Source: Halocaridina rubra (Eukaryota; Arthropoda; Malacostraca; Decapoda; Atyidae). From it: 64,000 nucleotides of DNA. Of the stretch, positions 48,301 to 61,091 are shown piece after piece. The notes beneath the pieces are model-generated. The model searched no databases and was not told where the DNA came from. It saw only the letters and a list, made by a program, of their open reading frames with translations. The stretch is taken from NCBI GenBank assembly GCA_037179515.1, contig JAXCGZ010005753.1, positions 1 to 64,000 of the forward strand, in the 5' to 3' direction. Every line of letters starts with the position of its first letter. Position 1 is the first letter of the stretch. Made by a program: the position numbers and the translations under genes.

Positions 48301-48500
48301 CATTCACTCAGCAATAATGCCACACCTTCTCTCGCTCTCCCCCTTTCAACCCCAGACACCCTACCAATCACATCACCAAATGCCACTTCTCCTTTTCCTT
48401 TCATCTCCGTCTCACACAATGCCAATACATCCACCCTCCTCTTACCAAACATATATCGAATCTCACATCTTGCTCTCTATCGTACTACAACCACGCACAT
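45330..48500 (-). mobile_element. RTE-type LINE
   Basis: A non-LTR element on the minus strand with an APE-like endonuclease, a reverse transcriptase, no RNase H, and a 3' end in a short TAGA microsatellite (AGATAGATAGATAG on the minus strand). All are traits of the RTE clade. Coding blocks are in several frames, so it is inactive. A CA/CACG run near 48510 and CR1-D lie just beyond its 5' end. Its last ~70 bp are shared with the SINE family of this window. Confidence 0.85.
45591..48452 (-). pseudogene. RTE ORF: endonuclease + reverse transcriptase, broken
   Basis: The 5' block (47739-48452) is an endonuclease with VLALCETEMKGKG, VSAYGPGCERSEEERDEFW, VVLGDLNARMGD and LMSDNFLVEA (His of the SDH block is Asn). 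A charged linker follows (46984-47517). Reverse transcriptase blocks lie in three frames: SNFRGISLLSVVGKVYGRIL and QSGFRRGRVCIDQIF; AFLDLEKAYDRVDREVMW; and GLRQGCVMSPWLFNLYIDGV with LLFADDTVVVADS. The C-terminal block (45591-46124) has the RTE hallmark LRWFGHVERMDDERLLKK and GRPRFGWMDGVRRAL. Frame shifts are near 47050, 46680, 46520 and 46180. The catalytic FADD is preserved. Confidence 0.85.
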
Positions 48501-50200
48501 TTATACACACACACACGCACACACACACAGTACACACATCCTGGTATCTCTTGAATATTTCCTTGTGTTTTTAAGTGACTAAGCGCATAGTGGAACACTT
48601 TACCATAATTTCCCTAAATAAGAAATCCTGCAGAGTATTGTGAGTAAAAAACTTATATTTGTTGTATGACGAGACTGTCCAAAATATTAAAGGAAAAAAT
48701 TGAGAACACTTTCGTGAGGGGAAAGAGAAGAAGCTGTCCTGTTCTGCCTTGAAGGAAATTTAGAAGAGTTGCCAGAGGTGAAGCCATCACATCACATTAC
48801 CTAATTTTTTTGTGTAAATTGGGGAGAGCTCTTAAGCCGTTTACCTGATCCTGTGGTTTCATATATTGTTAAAATCAGTATCCTTCCCATTTATATTAAC
48901 TTGTTAGTTAGTTTGATACACGAAATAATTGAGTAATTAAATAAATACCCAAAATACACCTGTCAACAGTACTGAGTTAAGTTGCCAAGTAGCACAGCTG
49001 TCTTATTTTCTTCAAATTTTTTTTTCTTTTAGCATTCTCTTTTACTATTTTTTTTATTTTGTATATATATTGAGTTAAATGTAAAGTCTGATCCTGTGAT
49101 AACATATCTTGGTTAGCAAGTGGGTTTATCAGTTAAAGAAGAATATATAGCAGAAACAGGTGGGTGTCTCCTCAGATACAAATTCGAATATTCCTGCAAG
49201 CTGACTTTTGCTTTTATTTTTGTTAGCATTTTTTTTCTTTTTATCCTCAAATTACCATAGTCAAATTTTTAAGTTAAGATGTGTGTTACCAGAAAAGAGA
49301 TAAATTGAGTCACTAAATAGCACTTACATGAAGATATAAAATTATGTGTGAAGCTTAAATAAAAGTTTTTTCTCTCTTTTTTCTCTTTCTCTTCTTCTTT
49401 CTATATTCTGTGAGAGGGGAAACATAAAAATGAGGCCATCTCTGTCCCAAACCTCTCCCACCCATGGGTCGAGAGGAGGGGTAACTATTAGGAGACTAAA
49501 ACAGAAAATCAAGGATTTAGAGCAATGGTTATAAGCCTTGATGATTAAATTCGGACTATGGATAGCGAAATGAAAGAGAATGAAACACTCAGAGAGGAAA
49601 TAAGACATTTGGAGGAAGCAAATAAAGCACAAGGGCAGGAGAGAAAAGAACTAGAAAAACGAATAAAGGAGCTGGAAGGGGAAAAGAGTGAACTAGAAAC
49701 CAGAATTTCTAAACAAGAAGATAAAAGCAAACAGCTGAACGATAACCTAAATAAATTAGATGTTACTTCACTGCTCTCTTCTGAGAGAGACGAGATTGCA
49801 GCTTGGAATGTCCAAATTAAGGAAAACATTGAACAGTTTAGAAAAGAGTTCCAGGAGCTGAATATGGAACATGATGCCATGAAAACTTCCTTTGCTGAGG
49901 CACTAAAGGGGAATGTGGCAGTAAAGGAGGCTGTAAAGGTGGTGGCACTGGAAAACATACAAACAGTTGACTATAAAGAGACAGTAATCGAAAAAATGAA
50001 AGATGTTGTGATGGAAAGGGCAAATCCAATGATTAAATAGGCACTTGATAAAGAGAAGACAGTGGTAATCTCAGGCATAAGCGAATCCCAGGAGCCAACA
50101 TGGCAGGAGAGACTTGAAGAAAATAAAGCTAGGGTTGTAGACCTGATAAGAGCGCTTGGAGTACTTGTGGTCCTGAGGATATTGTAAACATTCACCAACT

Positions 50201-50766
50201 AGGCAAATATTCGAGGGAAGGAAAGCCGAGACCAACAAAAGTAACCTTTGAGAGAGGGGAAACATGTAGGGAAATATTGTTGAGAAAAAAAGTCTAAAAG
50301 ACCTTCAAGAATTCAAAGAAGTGTTCATTAGACGATACAGAACACAGGAAGAGATGGGAAAGATCAAAAACTTGTAGCAAGAGGCAAGAAGGCTAAATGA
50401 GGAAAGAAATGAAGAAGAGAAGAAAAATTTTCATTTAAGAGTTCTTCCAGACCAAGGGGAGATAAAGACGATAATGACAGAAGGTAAATATTCGAGGGAA
50501 GGAAAGCCGAGACCAACAAAAGTAACCTTTGAGAAAGGGGAAACATGTAGGGAAATATTGTTGAGAAAAAAAAGTCTAAAAGACCTTCAAGAATTCAAAG
50601 AAGTGTTCATTAGACAATACAGAACACAGGAAGAGATGGGAAAGATAAAAAACGTGTTGCAAGAGGCAAGAAGGTTAAATGATGAAAGAAATGAAGAAGA
50701 GAAGAAAAATTTTCATTACAGAGTTCTTCCAGACAAAGGGGAGATAAAGAAGATAATGACAGAAGA
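50201..50766 (+). repeat. 281-bp tandem duplication within CR1-D ORF1
   Basis: The two copies start AGG(C/T)AAATATTCGAGGGAAG at 50201 and 50482 and both run to GATAATGACAGAAG. They differ at a number of sites. CR1-A has a single copy. Confidence 0.95.
50707..50713 (+). promoter_or_regulatory. Candidate -1 slippery heptamer in CR1-D
   Basis: A_AAT_TTT in ORF1 frame, at the same place as in CR1-A (4857-4863). The -1 frame is open from here into the endonuclease. Confidence 0.45.
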
Positions 50767-50789
50767 TCAGGGGATGGGGCCTCATTAAG

Positions 50790-51222
50790 ACTGTTATACA
50801 CAAATGATGATGGATTAGCTGGTAAGGCAGTAGAATTAAAAGATAGGATTCACAACAGTAAGGCAGACATAGTATCAATTACAGACTCTAAGTTGAGTGA
50901 GGACATAAACAGTGTCACAGTTTTTCCTAAGGGTTTCAAAATACTAAGGGTTGAAAGATCTGAGAGGACTGGTGGAGGGATAGCACTGCTCATAAGTGAA
51001 AGGATTCAAGTCGAAGAAATAAATTTGGCTATAGAAAGTGAGTTCAAGGAATTTCTTGTTGCTCGCATAAATACTGGGTCAGAGAGCATTATAATAACTG
51101 TTGTATACAACCCACCAAGGAACCAAAATAGGCTTGAAGTTTGTGAGGAAAGTCATATAGGTACTATTGAAGTCATAAACTCAGTTGTTAACATGGCACG
51201 GGGAAAAAATGTAGGATTTTGA
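50790..51222 (+). pseudogene. CR1-D endonuclease N-terminal part
   Basis: The frame reads LLYTNDDGLAGKAVEL, ITDSKLSEDINSV (Glu of the ETK block is Asp here), RTGGGIALLISERI and NPPRNQNRLEV. It ends MARGKNVGF-stop because of a 1-nt loss near 51200 relative to CR1-E. The fold continues in the next frame. No ATG occurs in frame before the VVNMARG block near 51190. Confidence 0.85.
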
Positions 51223-53612
51223 TTATGGGAGACTTTAATCATAAAGAGATAGATTGGATAAATCTTGACCCACACAGTGGTGAGGACTCATTCGGGGCAA
51301 GATTCCTAGATTGCGTCCAAGGGAATTTCCTACACCAACATGTAATGGAACCAACAAGGGCCAGGGGTGGGGATGAGCCATCACTACTTGATCTAGTGTT
51401 CACAGATAATGTGTTGGATATTGAAAAAATTGAGTATGAACCACCAATGGGAAAGAGTGACCACTGTGTGTTGTTGATGGAGTATATCATTGAAGATATT
51501 CTTCCTGAGAGTAGAGGCACTGAGGACATGAGGAGGAACTATCGGAAAGGAGATTACATCAAAATGAATGAGCTTTTTGCAGTTATTGACTGGAGAACCT
51601 TATTTTACAACAAATCTGTACAAGAAATGTATGACATCTTTTGTGATAAATATGGGAAGATAGTAGATTGCTGTATACCTGTCACCATAGTAGGTGTAAT
51701 TCATGCCAGAGAGAAATGGTTCGATAATGGGTGTAAAAGAGCTACGGAGTGGAGAGACAAATGCTGGAAAAGGTATAGGAGGAGAAAAAACATATATGCC
51801 TGGCAAACCTACAAAAGAGCAAGAAATGACTACCTAAGTAAAAGGAGAGAGGCAGAGAGAGACTATGAGAGGGACATCACCAGGAAGGCTAAAGAAAATC
51901 CCAAGCTTTTCCACAGCTTTATCAGAGGAAAACTGAAGGTAAAAGAACAGGTTTTAAGGCTAAAGAGAGCGGATGGAAGCATCACTGAGACGGATGAAGA
52001 GATCTGCAAAGAATTGAACAAGGAGTTTCAGTCAGTATTTACAGTAGAAAATACCCCACCCCCTCAGATTGCAGTGATAGAATCTCAAGGGCCGGTATTA
52101 GAGAACATCAACCTTACAGCCACAAAGGTATGCAAAGCGCTGATGGATTTAGATGTTCATAAAGCTACAGGTCCTGATGACATATCCCCTCATGTGCTTA
52201 AAAAATGCGCAAACACAATATCAGTGGCACTAAGTATCATATTTAAGGAGTCACTGGAGTCGGGGGAGATTCCAAGATGCTGGAAACAAGCAAATGTGAT
52301 AAATATCTTCAAAAAGGGAAGGAGGGATACGGCTCTGAACTATAGACCAGTTTCCTTGACCAGCATAGTTTGCAAAGTTATGGAGAAACTACTAAGGAAA
52401 CATATCTCTCTTCACTTGGAATCCTTCAACTTTTTGTCAGTGAGGCAACATGGCTTCAGAGAAGGTAGATCAACAGTAACAAACTTATTAGAATTTTATG
52501 ATGAGGTAAGCCAAATCTTACAGGAAAGAGAGGGCTGGGCAGATTGCATATTCCTAGACTTCCAGAAAGCGTTTGACACTGTTCCACATGGGAGACTTAT
52601 TAGGAAGCTGCAATCAATGGCTAGAATAGGTGGGAATGTTTTGGAATGGATAAAAACTTACTTAGAAGGAAGGGAACAGAGGGTTAGAGTAAGACACTCA
52701 GTGTCTGAATGGAGAAGAGTTAGTAGTGGAGTTCCACAGGGTTCAGTTTTAGGGCCACTTTTGTCCCTTGTATATGTAAATGACCTACCAGAGTCTGTAA
52801 ATTCATTCATGAATATGTTTGCAGATGATGCAAAGATTGTGAAGAAAGTAAAAAACGAGAACAATGGTAGAGAACTTCAGGAGGATCTAAATAATCTGCA
52901 TGAGTGGTCAGAAAAGTGGCTAATGAAATTCAATACTTCAAAATGTAAGGTAATGAGAATGGGTACAAGTGCAAGAAGGCCCAAGCTTGACTACTCGGTG
53001 GCTGGAGTACAACTTCATGAGACAGGAAATGAGAGAGATCTAGGAGTAAACATACTGGCAGATTTGTCTCCAGAAATACATATAAATGGCATAGTAAGGG
53101 CAGCATATGCATTCTTATCAAATGTAAGGGTAGCCTTCAGGCACATGGACAAGGAAATGTTCAGAAATATTTATGTAACCTATGTGAGGCCAAAACTCGA
53201 ATATGCAGCCCCCTTTTGGAATCCGCACTTGAAAAAGCACATAGCTAAGCTTGAAAAAGTTCAAAGACATGCCACGAAACTGGTGCCAGAAATACGCAAT
53301 CTCAGTTATGATGAGAGGCTGAGGGAATTAGACTTACCATCACTCGAAGCTAGAAGAGTGAGGGGGGATATGGTGACAGTCTTTAAATTCCTTCATGGTT
53401 ATGATAGAGTGGATAGGGATCGATATTTTGATATGGCTGGCTCTAGAACTAGAGGTCATAGTTTGAAGCTTCGTAAGAAAACTTCTTTGAAGGATGTAAG
53501 GAAATACTTTTTCAGTGTAAGAGTAGTTGATAATTGGAATTGGCTAAGCGAGGAGGTAGTTAATGCTATCTCAATCCACAGTTTTAAGGACAGGTATGAT
53601 AAGTATCACTAA
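51219..53612 (+). CDS. CR1-D reverse transcriptase frame (797 codons, intact)
   Basis: Residues ~1-95 hold the endonuclease C-terminal half (MGDFNHKEIDW, SLLDLVFTDN, GKSDHCVLL). A basic linker follows. The reverse transcriptase occupies ~295-600, with KATGPDDISPHVL, NYRPVSLTSIVCKV, QHGFREGRST, FLDFQKAFDTVPHGRL, GVPQGSVLGPLL and MFADDAKIV (Asp536, Asp537). The C-terminal CR1 region carries LEKVQRHATKLVPEIRN, YDERLRELDLPSLEARRVRG and YFDMAGSRTRGHSL. No RNase H. The frame is uninterrupted to its stop. As it stands it cannot be translated with its endonuclease start because of the upstream frame shift. Confidence 0.9.
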   Translation: MIMGDFNHKEIDWINLDPHSGEDSFGARFLDCVQGNFLHQHVMEPTRARGGDEPSLLDLVFTDNVLDIEKIEYEPPMGKSDHCVLLMEYIIEDILPESRGTEDMRRNYRKGDYIKMNELFAVIDWRTLFYNKSVQEMYDIFCDKYGKIVDCCIPVTIVGVIHAREKWFDNGCKRATEWRDKCWKRYRRRKNIYAWQTYKRARNDYLSKRREAERDYERDITRKAKENPKLFHSFIRGKLKVKEQVLRLKRADGSITETDEEICKELNKEFQSVFTVENTPPPQIAVIESQGPVLENINLTATKVCKALMDLDVHKATGPDDISPHVLKKCANTISVALSIIFKESLESGEIPRCWKQANVINIFKKGRRDTALNYRPVSLTSIVCKVMEKLLRKHISLHLESFNFLSVRQHGFREGRSTVTNLLEFYDEVSQILQEREGWADCIFLDFQKAFDTVPHGRLIRKLQSMARIGGNVLEWIKTYLEGREQRVRVRHSVSEWRRVSSGVPQGSVLGPLLSLVYVNDLPESVNSFMNMFADDAKIVKKVKNENNGRELQEDLNNLHEWSEKWLMKFNTSKCKVMRMGTSARRPKLDYSVAGVQLHETGNERDLGVNILADLSPEIHINGIVRAAYAFLSNVRVAFRHMDKEMFRNIYVTYVRPKLEYAAPFWNPHLKKHIAKLEKVQRHATKLVPEIRNLSYDERLRELDLPSLEARRVRGDMVTVFKFLHGYDRVDRDRYFDMAGSRTRGHSLKLRKKTSLKDVRKYFFSVRVVDNWNWLSEEVVNAISIHSFKDRYDKYH

Positions 53613-53693
53613 GTCTAAAATGGAACCGATCAGGAGATGGGAAGATACGAGCTTTGGGCTCTTTCCCGTAAACACAATTAGGTAATCACAATT

Positions 53694-56588
53694 AGGTAAT
53701 CACACAAATGCTGATGGATTAGCTGGTAAGGCAGTTGAATTAAAAGATTGGATTCACAACAGTAGGGCAGATATAGTAACAATTACAGAGACTAAGTTGA
53801 GTGAGGACATAAACAGTGTCACAGTTTTTCCTAAGGGCTTCAAAATATTTAGGGTTGAAAGATCTGAGAGGACTGGTGGAGGGATAGCACTGCTCATAAG
53901 TGAAAGGATTCAAGTTGAAGAAATAAACTTGGCTATAGAAAGTGAGTTCAAGGAATTTCTTGTTGCTTGCATAAATACTGGGTCAGAGAGCATTGTAATA
54001 ACTTTTGTATATAACCCACCAAGGAACCAGAATAGGCTAGAAGTTTATGAGGAAAGTCATATAAGTACTATTGAAGTCATAAACTCAGTTGTTAACTTGG
54101 CACGGGAGAGAATATGTAGGATTTTGATTATGGGAGATTTTAATCATAAAGAGATAGATTGGATAAATCTTGACCCACACAGTGGTGAGAACTCATTCGG
54201 GGCAAGATTCCTAGATTGCGTACAAGGGAATTTCCTACACCAACATGTAATGGAACCGAGGGCCAGGGGTGGGGATGAGCCATCACTACTTGATCTAGCA
54301 TTCACAGATAATGTGTTGGATATTGAAAAAATTGAGTATGATCCACCAATTGGTAAAGCGTGACCACTGCGTGTTGTTGATGGAGTATATCATTGAAGAT
54401 ATTCTTCCTGAGAGTAGAGGCACTGAGGACATGAGGAGGAACTATCCGAAAGGAGATTGCATCAAAATGAATGAGCTTTTTGCAGTTATTGAATGGAGAA
54501 CCTTATTTTACAACAAATCTGTACAAGAAATGACATGACATCTTTTGTGAGAAATATGGGAAGATAGTAGATTGCTGCATACCTTTCACCAAAGTAGGTG
54601 TAATTCATGCCAGAGAGAAATGGTTCGATAATGAGTGTAAAAGAGCTGAGGAGTGGAGAGACAAATGCTGGAAAAGGTATAGGAGGAGAAAAAACATAAA
54701 TGCCTGGCAAACCTACAAAAGAGCAAGAAATGACTACCTAAGAAAAAGAAGAGAGGCAGAGAGAGACTATGAGAGGGACATCACCAGGAAGGCTAAAGAA
54801 AATCCCAAGCTTTTCCACAGCTTTATCAGAGGAAAACTGAAGGTAAAAGAACAGGTTTTAAGGCTTAAGAGATAGGATGGAAGCATCACTGAGACGGATG
54901 AAGAGATGCGCAAAGAATTGAACAAGGAGTTTCAGTCAGCATTTACAGTAGAAAATACCCCACCCCCTCAGACTGCAGAGATAGAATCTCAAGGGCCGGT
55001 ATTAGAGAACATCAACCTTACAGCCACAGAGGTATGCAAAGCGCTGATGGAGTTAGATGTTCATAAAGCTACAGGTCCTGATGACATATCCCCTCATGTA
55101 CTTAAAAAATGCGCAAACTCATTATCAGTGGCACTAAGTATCATATTTAAGGAGTCACTGGAGTCAGGGGAGATTCCAAGATGCTGGAAACAAGCAAACG
55201 TGATACCTATCTTCAAAAAGGGAAGGAGTGATATGGCTCTGAACTATAGGCCAGTTTCCTTGACCAGCATAGTTTGCAAAGTTAAGGAGAAACTACTAAG
55301 GAAACATATCTCTCTTCACTTGGAATCCTTCAACATTTTGTCAGTGAGGCAACATGGCTTCAGAGAAGGTAGATCAACAGTAACAAACTTATTAGAATTT
55401 TATGATGAGGTAAGCCGAATCTTACAGGAAAGAGAGGGCTGGGCAGATTGCATATTCCTAGACTTCCAGAAAGTGTTTGACACTGTTCCACATGGGAGAC
55501 TTATTAGGAAGCTGCAAGCAATGGCTAGAGTAGGTGGAAATGTCTTGGAATGGACAAAAACTTACTTAGAAGGAAGGGAACAGAGGGTTAGAGTAAGATA
55601 CTCAGTGTCTGAATGGAGAAGAGTTAGTAGTGGAGCTCCACAGGGTTTAGTTTTAGGGCCACTTTTGTTCCTTGTATATGTAAATGACCTACCAGAGTCT
55701 GTAAATTCATTCATGAATATGTATGCAGATGATGCAAAGATTGTGAAGAAAGTAGGAAACGAGAGCAATGGTAGAGAGCTTCAGGAAGATCTAAATAGTA
55801 TGCATGAGTGGTCAGAAAAGTGGCTAATGAAATTCATTACTTCAAAATGAAAGGTAATGAGAATGGGTACAAGTGCAAGAAGGCCCAAGCTTGACTACTC
55901 GGTGGTAGGAGTATAACTTCAAGAGACAGAAAATGAGAGAGATCTAGGAGTTAACATACTTGCAGATTTGTCTCCAGAAATACATATAAATGGCATAGTA
56001 AGGGCAGCATATGCCTTCTTGTCAAATGTAAGGGTAACCTTTAAGGACATGGACAAGGAAATGTTCAGAAATATTTATGTAACCTATGTGAGGCCAAAAC
56101 TCGAATATGCAGCCCCCTTTTGGAATCCGCACTTGAAAAAGCACATAGCTAAGCTTGAAAAAGTTCAAAGACATGCCACGAAACTGGTGCCAGAAATACG
56201 CAATCTCAGTTATGATGAGAGGCTGAGGGAATTAGACTTACCATCACTCGAAGCTAGAAGATTGAGGGGGGATATGGTGACAGTCTTTAAATTCCTTCAT
56301 GGTTATGATAGAGTGAATAGGGATCGATATTTTGATATGGATGTCTCTAGAAGCTTCGTAAGAAAACTTCTTTGCAGGATGTAAGGAACTACTTTTTCAG
56401 TGTAAGAGTAGTTGATAAATGGAATTCGCTAAGTAAGGCGGTAGTTAATGCTATCTCAATCAATAGTTTCAAGGACAGGTATGACATGTATCACTAAGTA
56501 CAAAATGGAACCGATGAGGAGACGGGAAGATACGAGCTTTGGGCTCTTTCCTGTAAACACAATTAGGTAATCACAATTAGGTAATCAC
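53694..56588 (+). mobile_element. CR1-type LINE, copy E (5'-truncated, next to CR1-D tail)
   Basis: It begins CACAAATGCTGATGGATTAG at the ORF2 start, joined to the CR1-D tail at a short shared ACACA. It ends with the double CACAATTAGGTAAT tail. It is on the same strand as CR1-D, so the two form a head-to-tail tandem. Confidence 0.9.
53720..56470 (+). pseudogene. CR1-E ORF2, broken
   Basis: The endonuclease is continuous through MARERICRILIMGDFNHKE-like sequence (here NLARERICRIL), the only copy with no indel at that junction. Lesions follow: a frame shift at the GKSDH block (~54355), a shift near 54535, a TAG at ~54872, a change of MEKLL to KEKLL, a TGA at 55848, a TAA near 55914, and a ~25-bp loss near 56340 in the MAGSRTRG region. 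The active site reads YADDAK. It is non-functional. Confidence 0.9.
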
Positions 56589-56589
56589 C

Positions 56590-56760
56590 CCAAAGCTAGA
56601 GTTTGGGGAGAAGTTATTCTCCCCTCTACTCCCCTTCTTCTCTGACGTCTCGCAGGAGGTTAATACAAGGGGGGGATTCCTAGTCCCCCGCCCCGTCCAC
56701 TTTTAGTCGCATCTTACAACATGCAGGGAATACGTTGGGGTTATTCTTTGATGCTGTGCC
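56590..56760 (-). mobile_element. SINE copy (RTE-partnered family), 3' end missing
   Basis: The reverse strand matches 1145-1285 (ATCAAAGAATAACCCCAACG, TGCGACTAAAAGTGGACGGG, GAGAATAACTTCTCCCC). The ~70-bp LINE-like 3' end is absent, and the CR1-E tail abuts the break. Confidence 0.8.
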
Positions 56761-57091
56761 CGCCACCACAGTGCACATGATTAATAAATACCAATATCAA
56801 GTACTGCTAATTCAGTGACATAGAGGGTTGAGTGTGTGTGATACCATAGAATAAGAGCTCGAATCCTGCCTCGTTCCATGCAGACAAAGAAAAATGTTGC
56901 TCGGTCAAGTCGAAAACGTGAAATAACTGTAGCTACATCCGTCATCTCCTAGACACTGCAATCTCAGCAGTTATAATCACTACATAAAATGCTAGTTATT
57001 GTGCATTAATAATCTCATAAATATCTCAAAGTGCTGTTCACATTCTAGGTATTTGTTGCAGTAAAGAAATGTTTTTATGATATCAACTTAC
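56761..57091. other. Intron sequence next to the second visible exon
   Basis: No repeat or coding signal recognised between the SINE copy and the exon. Confidence 0.5.
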
Positions 57092-57263
57092 CTGGCCAAT
57101 AGCGTCATCAGAAAATAGATAAGTTCTCTGAGTAGTAAGAATGTAGCTATCACTTAACTGTCTTGGTAAAAAGGGAGTATCAGGCCCATGATGTCTTTCG
57201 CTTTTTCCTGACCCGTGGGTATGGGCTCGGAAATCACTTGTAGAGTCCTGAAAGTCGGGGGAT
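57092..57263 (-). CDS. Host pseudophosphatase, second visible exon
   Basis: The acceptor is TTTCGCACAG and the donor is GTAAGT. It encodes [20 protein letters not shown], then [20 protein letters not shown] and LFSDDAIGQ. It is polar with no known domain and leads directly into VIDGLYLGN of the next exon. The upstream CG of the previous exon plus its first A completes an Arg codon. Confidence 0.75.
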
Positions 57264-57271
57264 CTGTGCGA

Positions 57272-57375
<104 letters not shown>

Positions 57376-57415
57376 TGATAAGTAATATTAAGTTAAATAA
57401 AAGCAGCAAAAAGTT

Positions 57416-57419
<4 letters not shown>

Positions 57420-57495
<76 letters not shown>
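57420..57495. repeat. (TA)n microsatellite
   Basis: About 37 TA repeats, 46 bp from the previous tract. Confidence 0.95.
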
Positions 57496-57499
<4 letters not shown>

Positions 57500-57506
57500 T
57501 TATTTT

Positions 57507-57775
57507 TTTTGTAGGATTGTGACACCAGGCCGGGCCAAAAAATAATAAAATAAAACAGACTTTATCGGGCCTGGGCACGAAGAACACATAAAGTAAAGAG
57601 AAACAGAGATGGAGAGTGTAATGACCTGTCAGATGTGAAAGGATTATAAAAAATGTGTAATGAATATCCAAGAATATTCAGTGTAGCTGTAGGCATAGAA
57701 ACAGGACCGTAACTAAAGGAAGACTTAACATCGAACTGTCCTGGACAGACCTATTTAAGTTCAAAAAACCTTCAG
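57507..57775 (-). repeat. Dispersed repeat, longest copy
   Basis: On the minus strand it shares blocks with 43067-43247 and 44335-44398 (AATATTCTTGGATATTC, CACATCTGACA, GCCCAGGCCCGATAAAG, TTCGATGTTAAGTC). It is bounded by TA microsatellites on both sides. No coding. Confidence 0.7.
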
Positions 57776-57782
57776 CTGTAGT

Positions 57783-60845
<3,063 letters not shown>

Positions 60846-61091
60846 GAACCTTCACCTATAAATGCCCCCAACCACAAACAAATCGATCTACAATCACAAT
60901 TTACGAAAAAATTTTGCATCCACCCAGGAACAACCCTCGAGGTACGAACAAGCATACAAAAACACATCCGCCCAGGTGACTGCGTGTTTGCTCTCAGTTC
61001 TGCATTGGTGCCCGCACTGTGAACTTCGTTCGTTGTTCTCTCATTGTAGATTTCCATTGTTTTTGCATTTTACTTTAAGCTAGCCCTATTT

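Larger units (their letters stand above)
49430..50788 (+). pseudogene. CR1-D ORF1, broken and internally duplicated
   Basis: It starts MRPSLSQTSPTHGS and follows the CR1-A ORF1 protein. Lesions are a stop after KDLEQWL (~49530), a stop at 50038 (Gln codon to TAG), frame shifts near 50170 and 50290, and a TAG near 50376. The segment 50201-50481 is repeated in tandem at 50482-50766. The second copy is open to the ORF1 end (KKIMTEDQGMGPH) and carries the same slippery heptamer as CR1-A. Confidence 0.85.
48574..53693 (+). mobile_element. CR1-type LINE, copy D (full length)
   Basis: The 5' end near 48574 starts AAGTGACTAAGCGCATAGTGG, matching the CR1-A 5' end. The element then has a ~850-bp leader, a broken ORF1, an endonuclease, an intact reverse transcriptase frame, and the CACAATTAGGTAAT tail in two copies. 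CR1-E starts at once after the tail. It is the best-preserved reverse transcriptase source in the window. Confidence 0.9.

Noticed and set aside
48503..48534. CR1-D inserted in the RTE LINE
   Set aside because: The CA-rich stretch and the RTE 5' border lie upstream of CR1-D, and no RTE sequence resumes after CR1-E, so they are neighbours and not nested.
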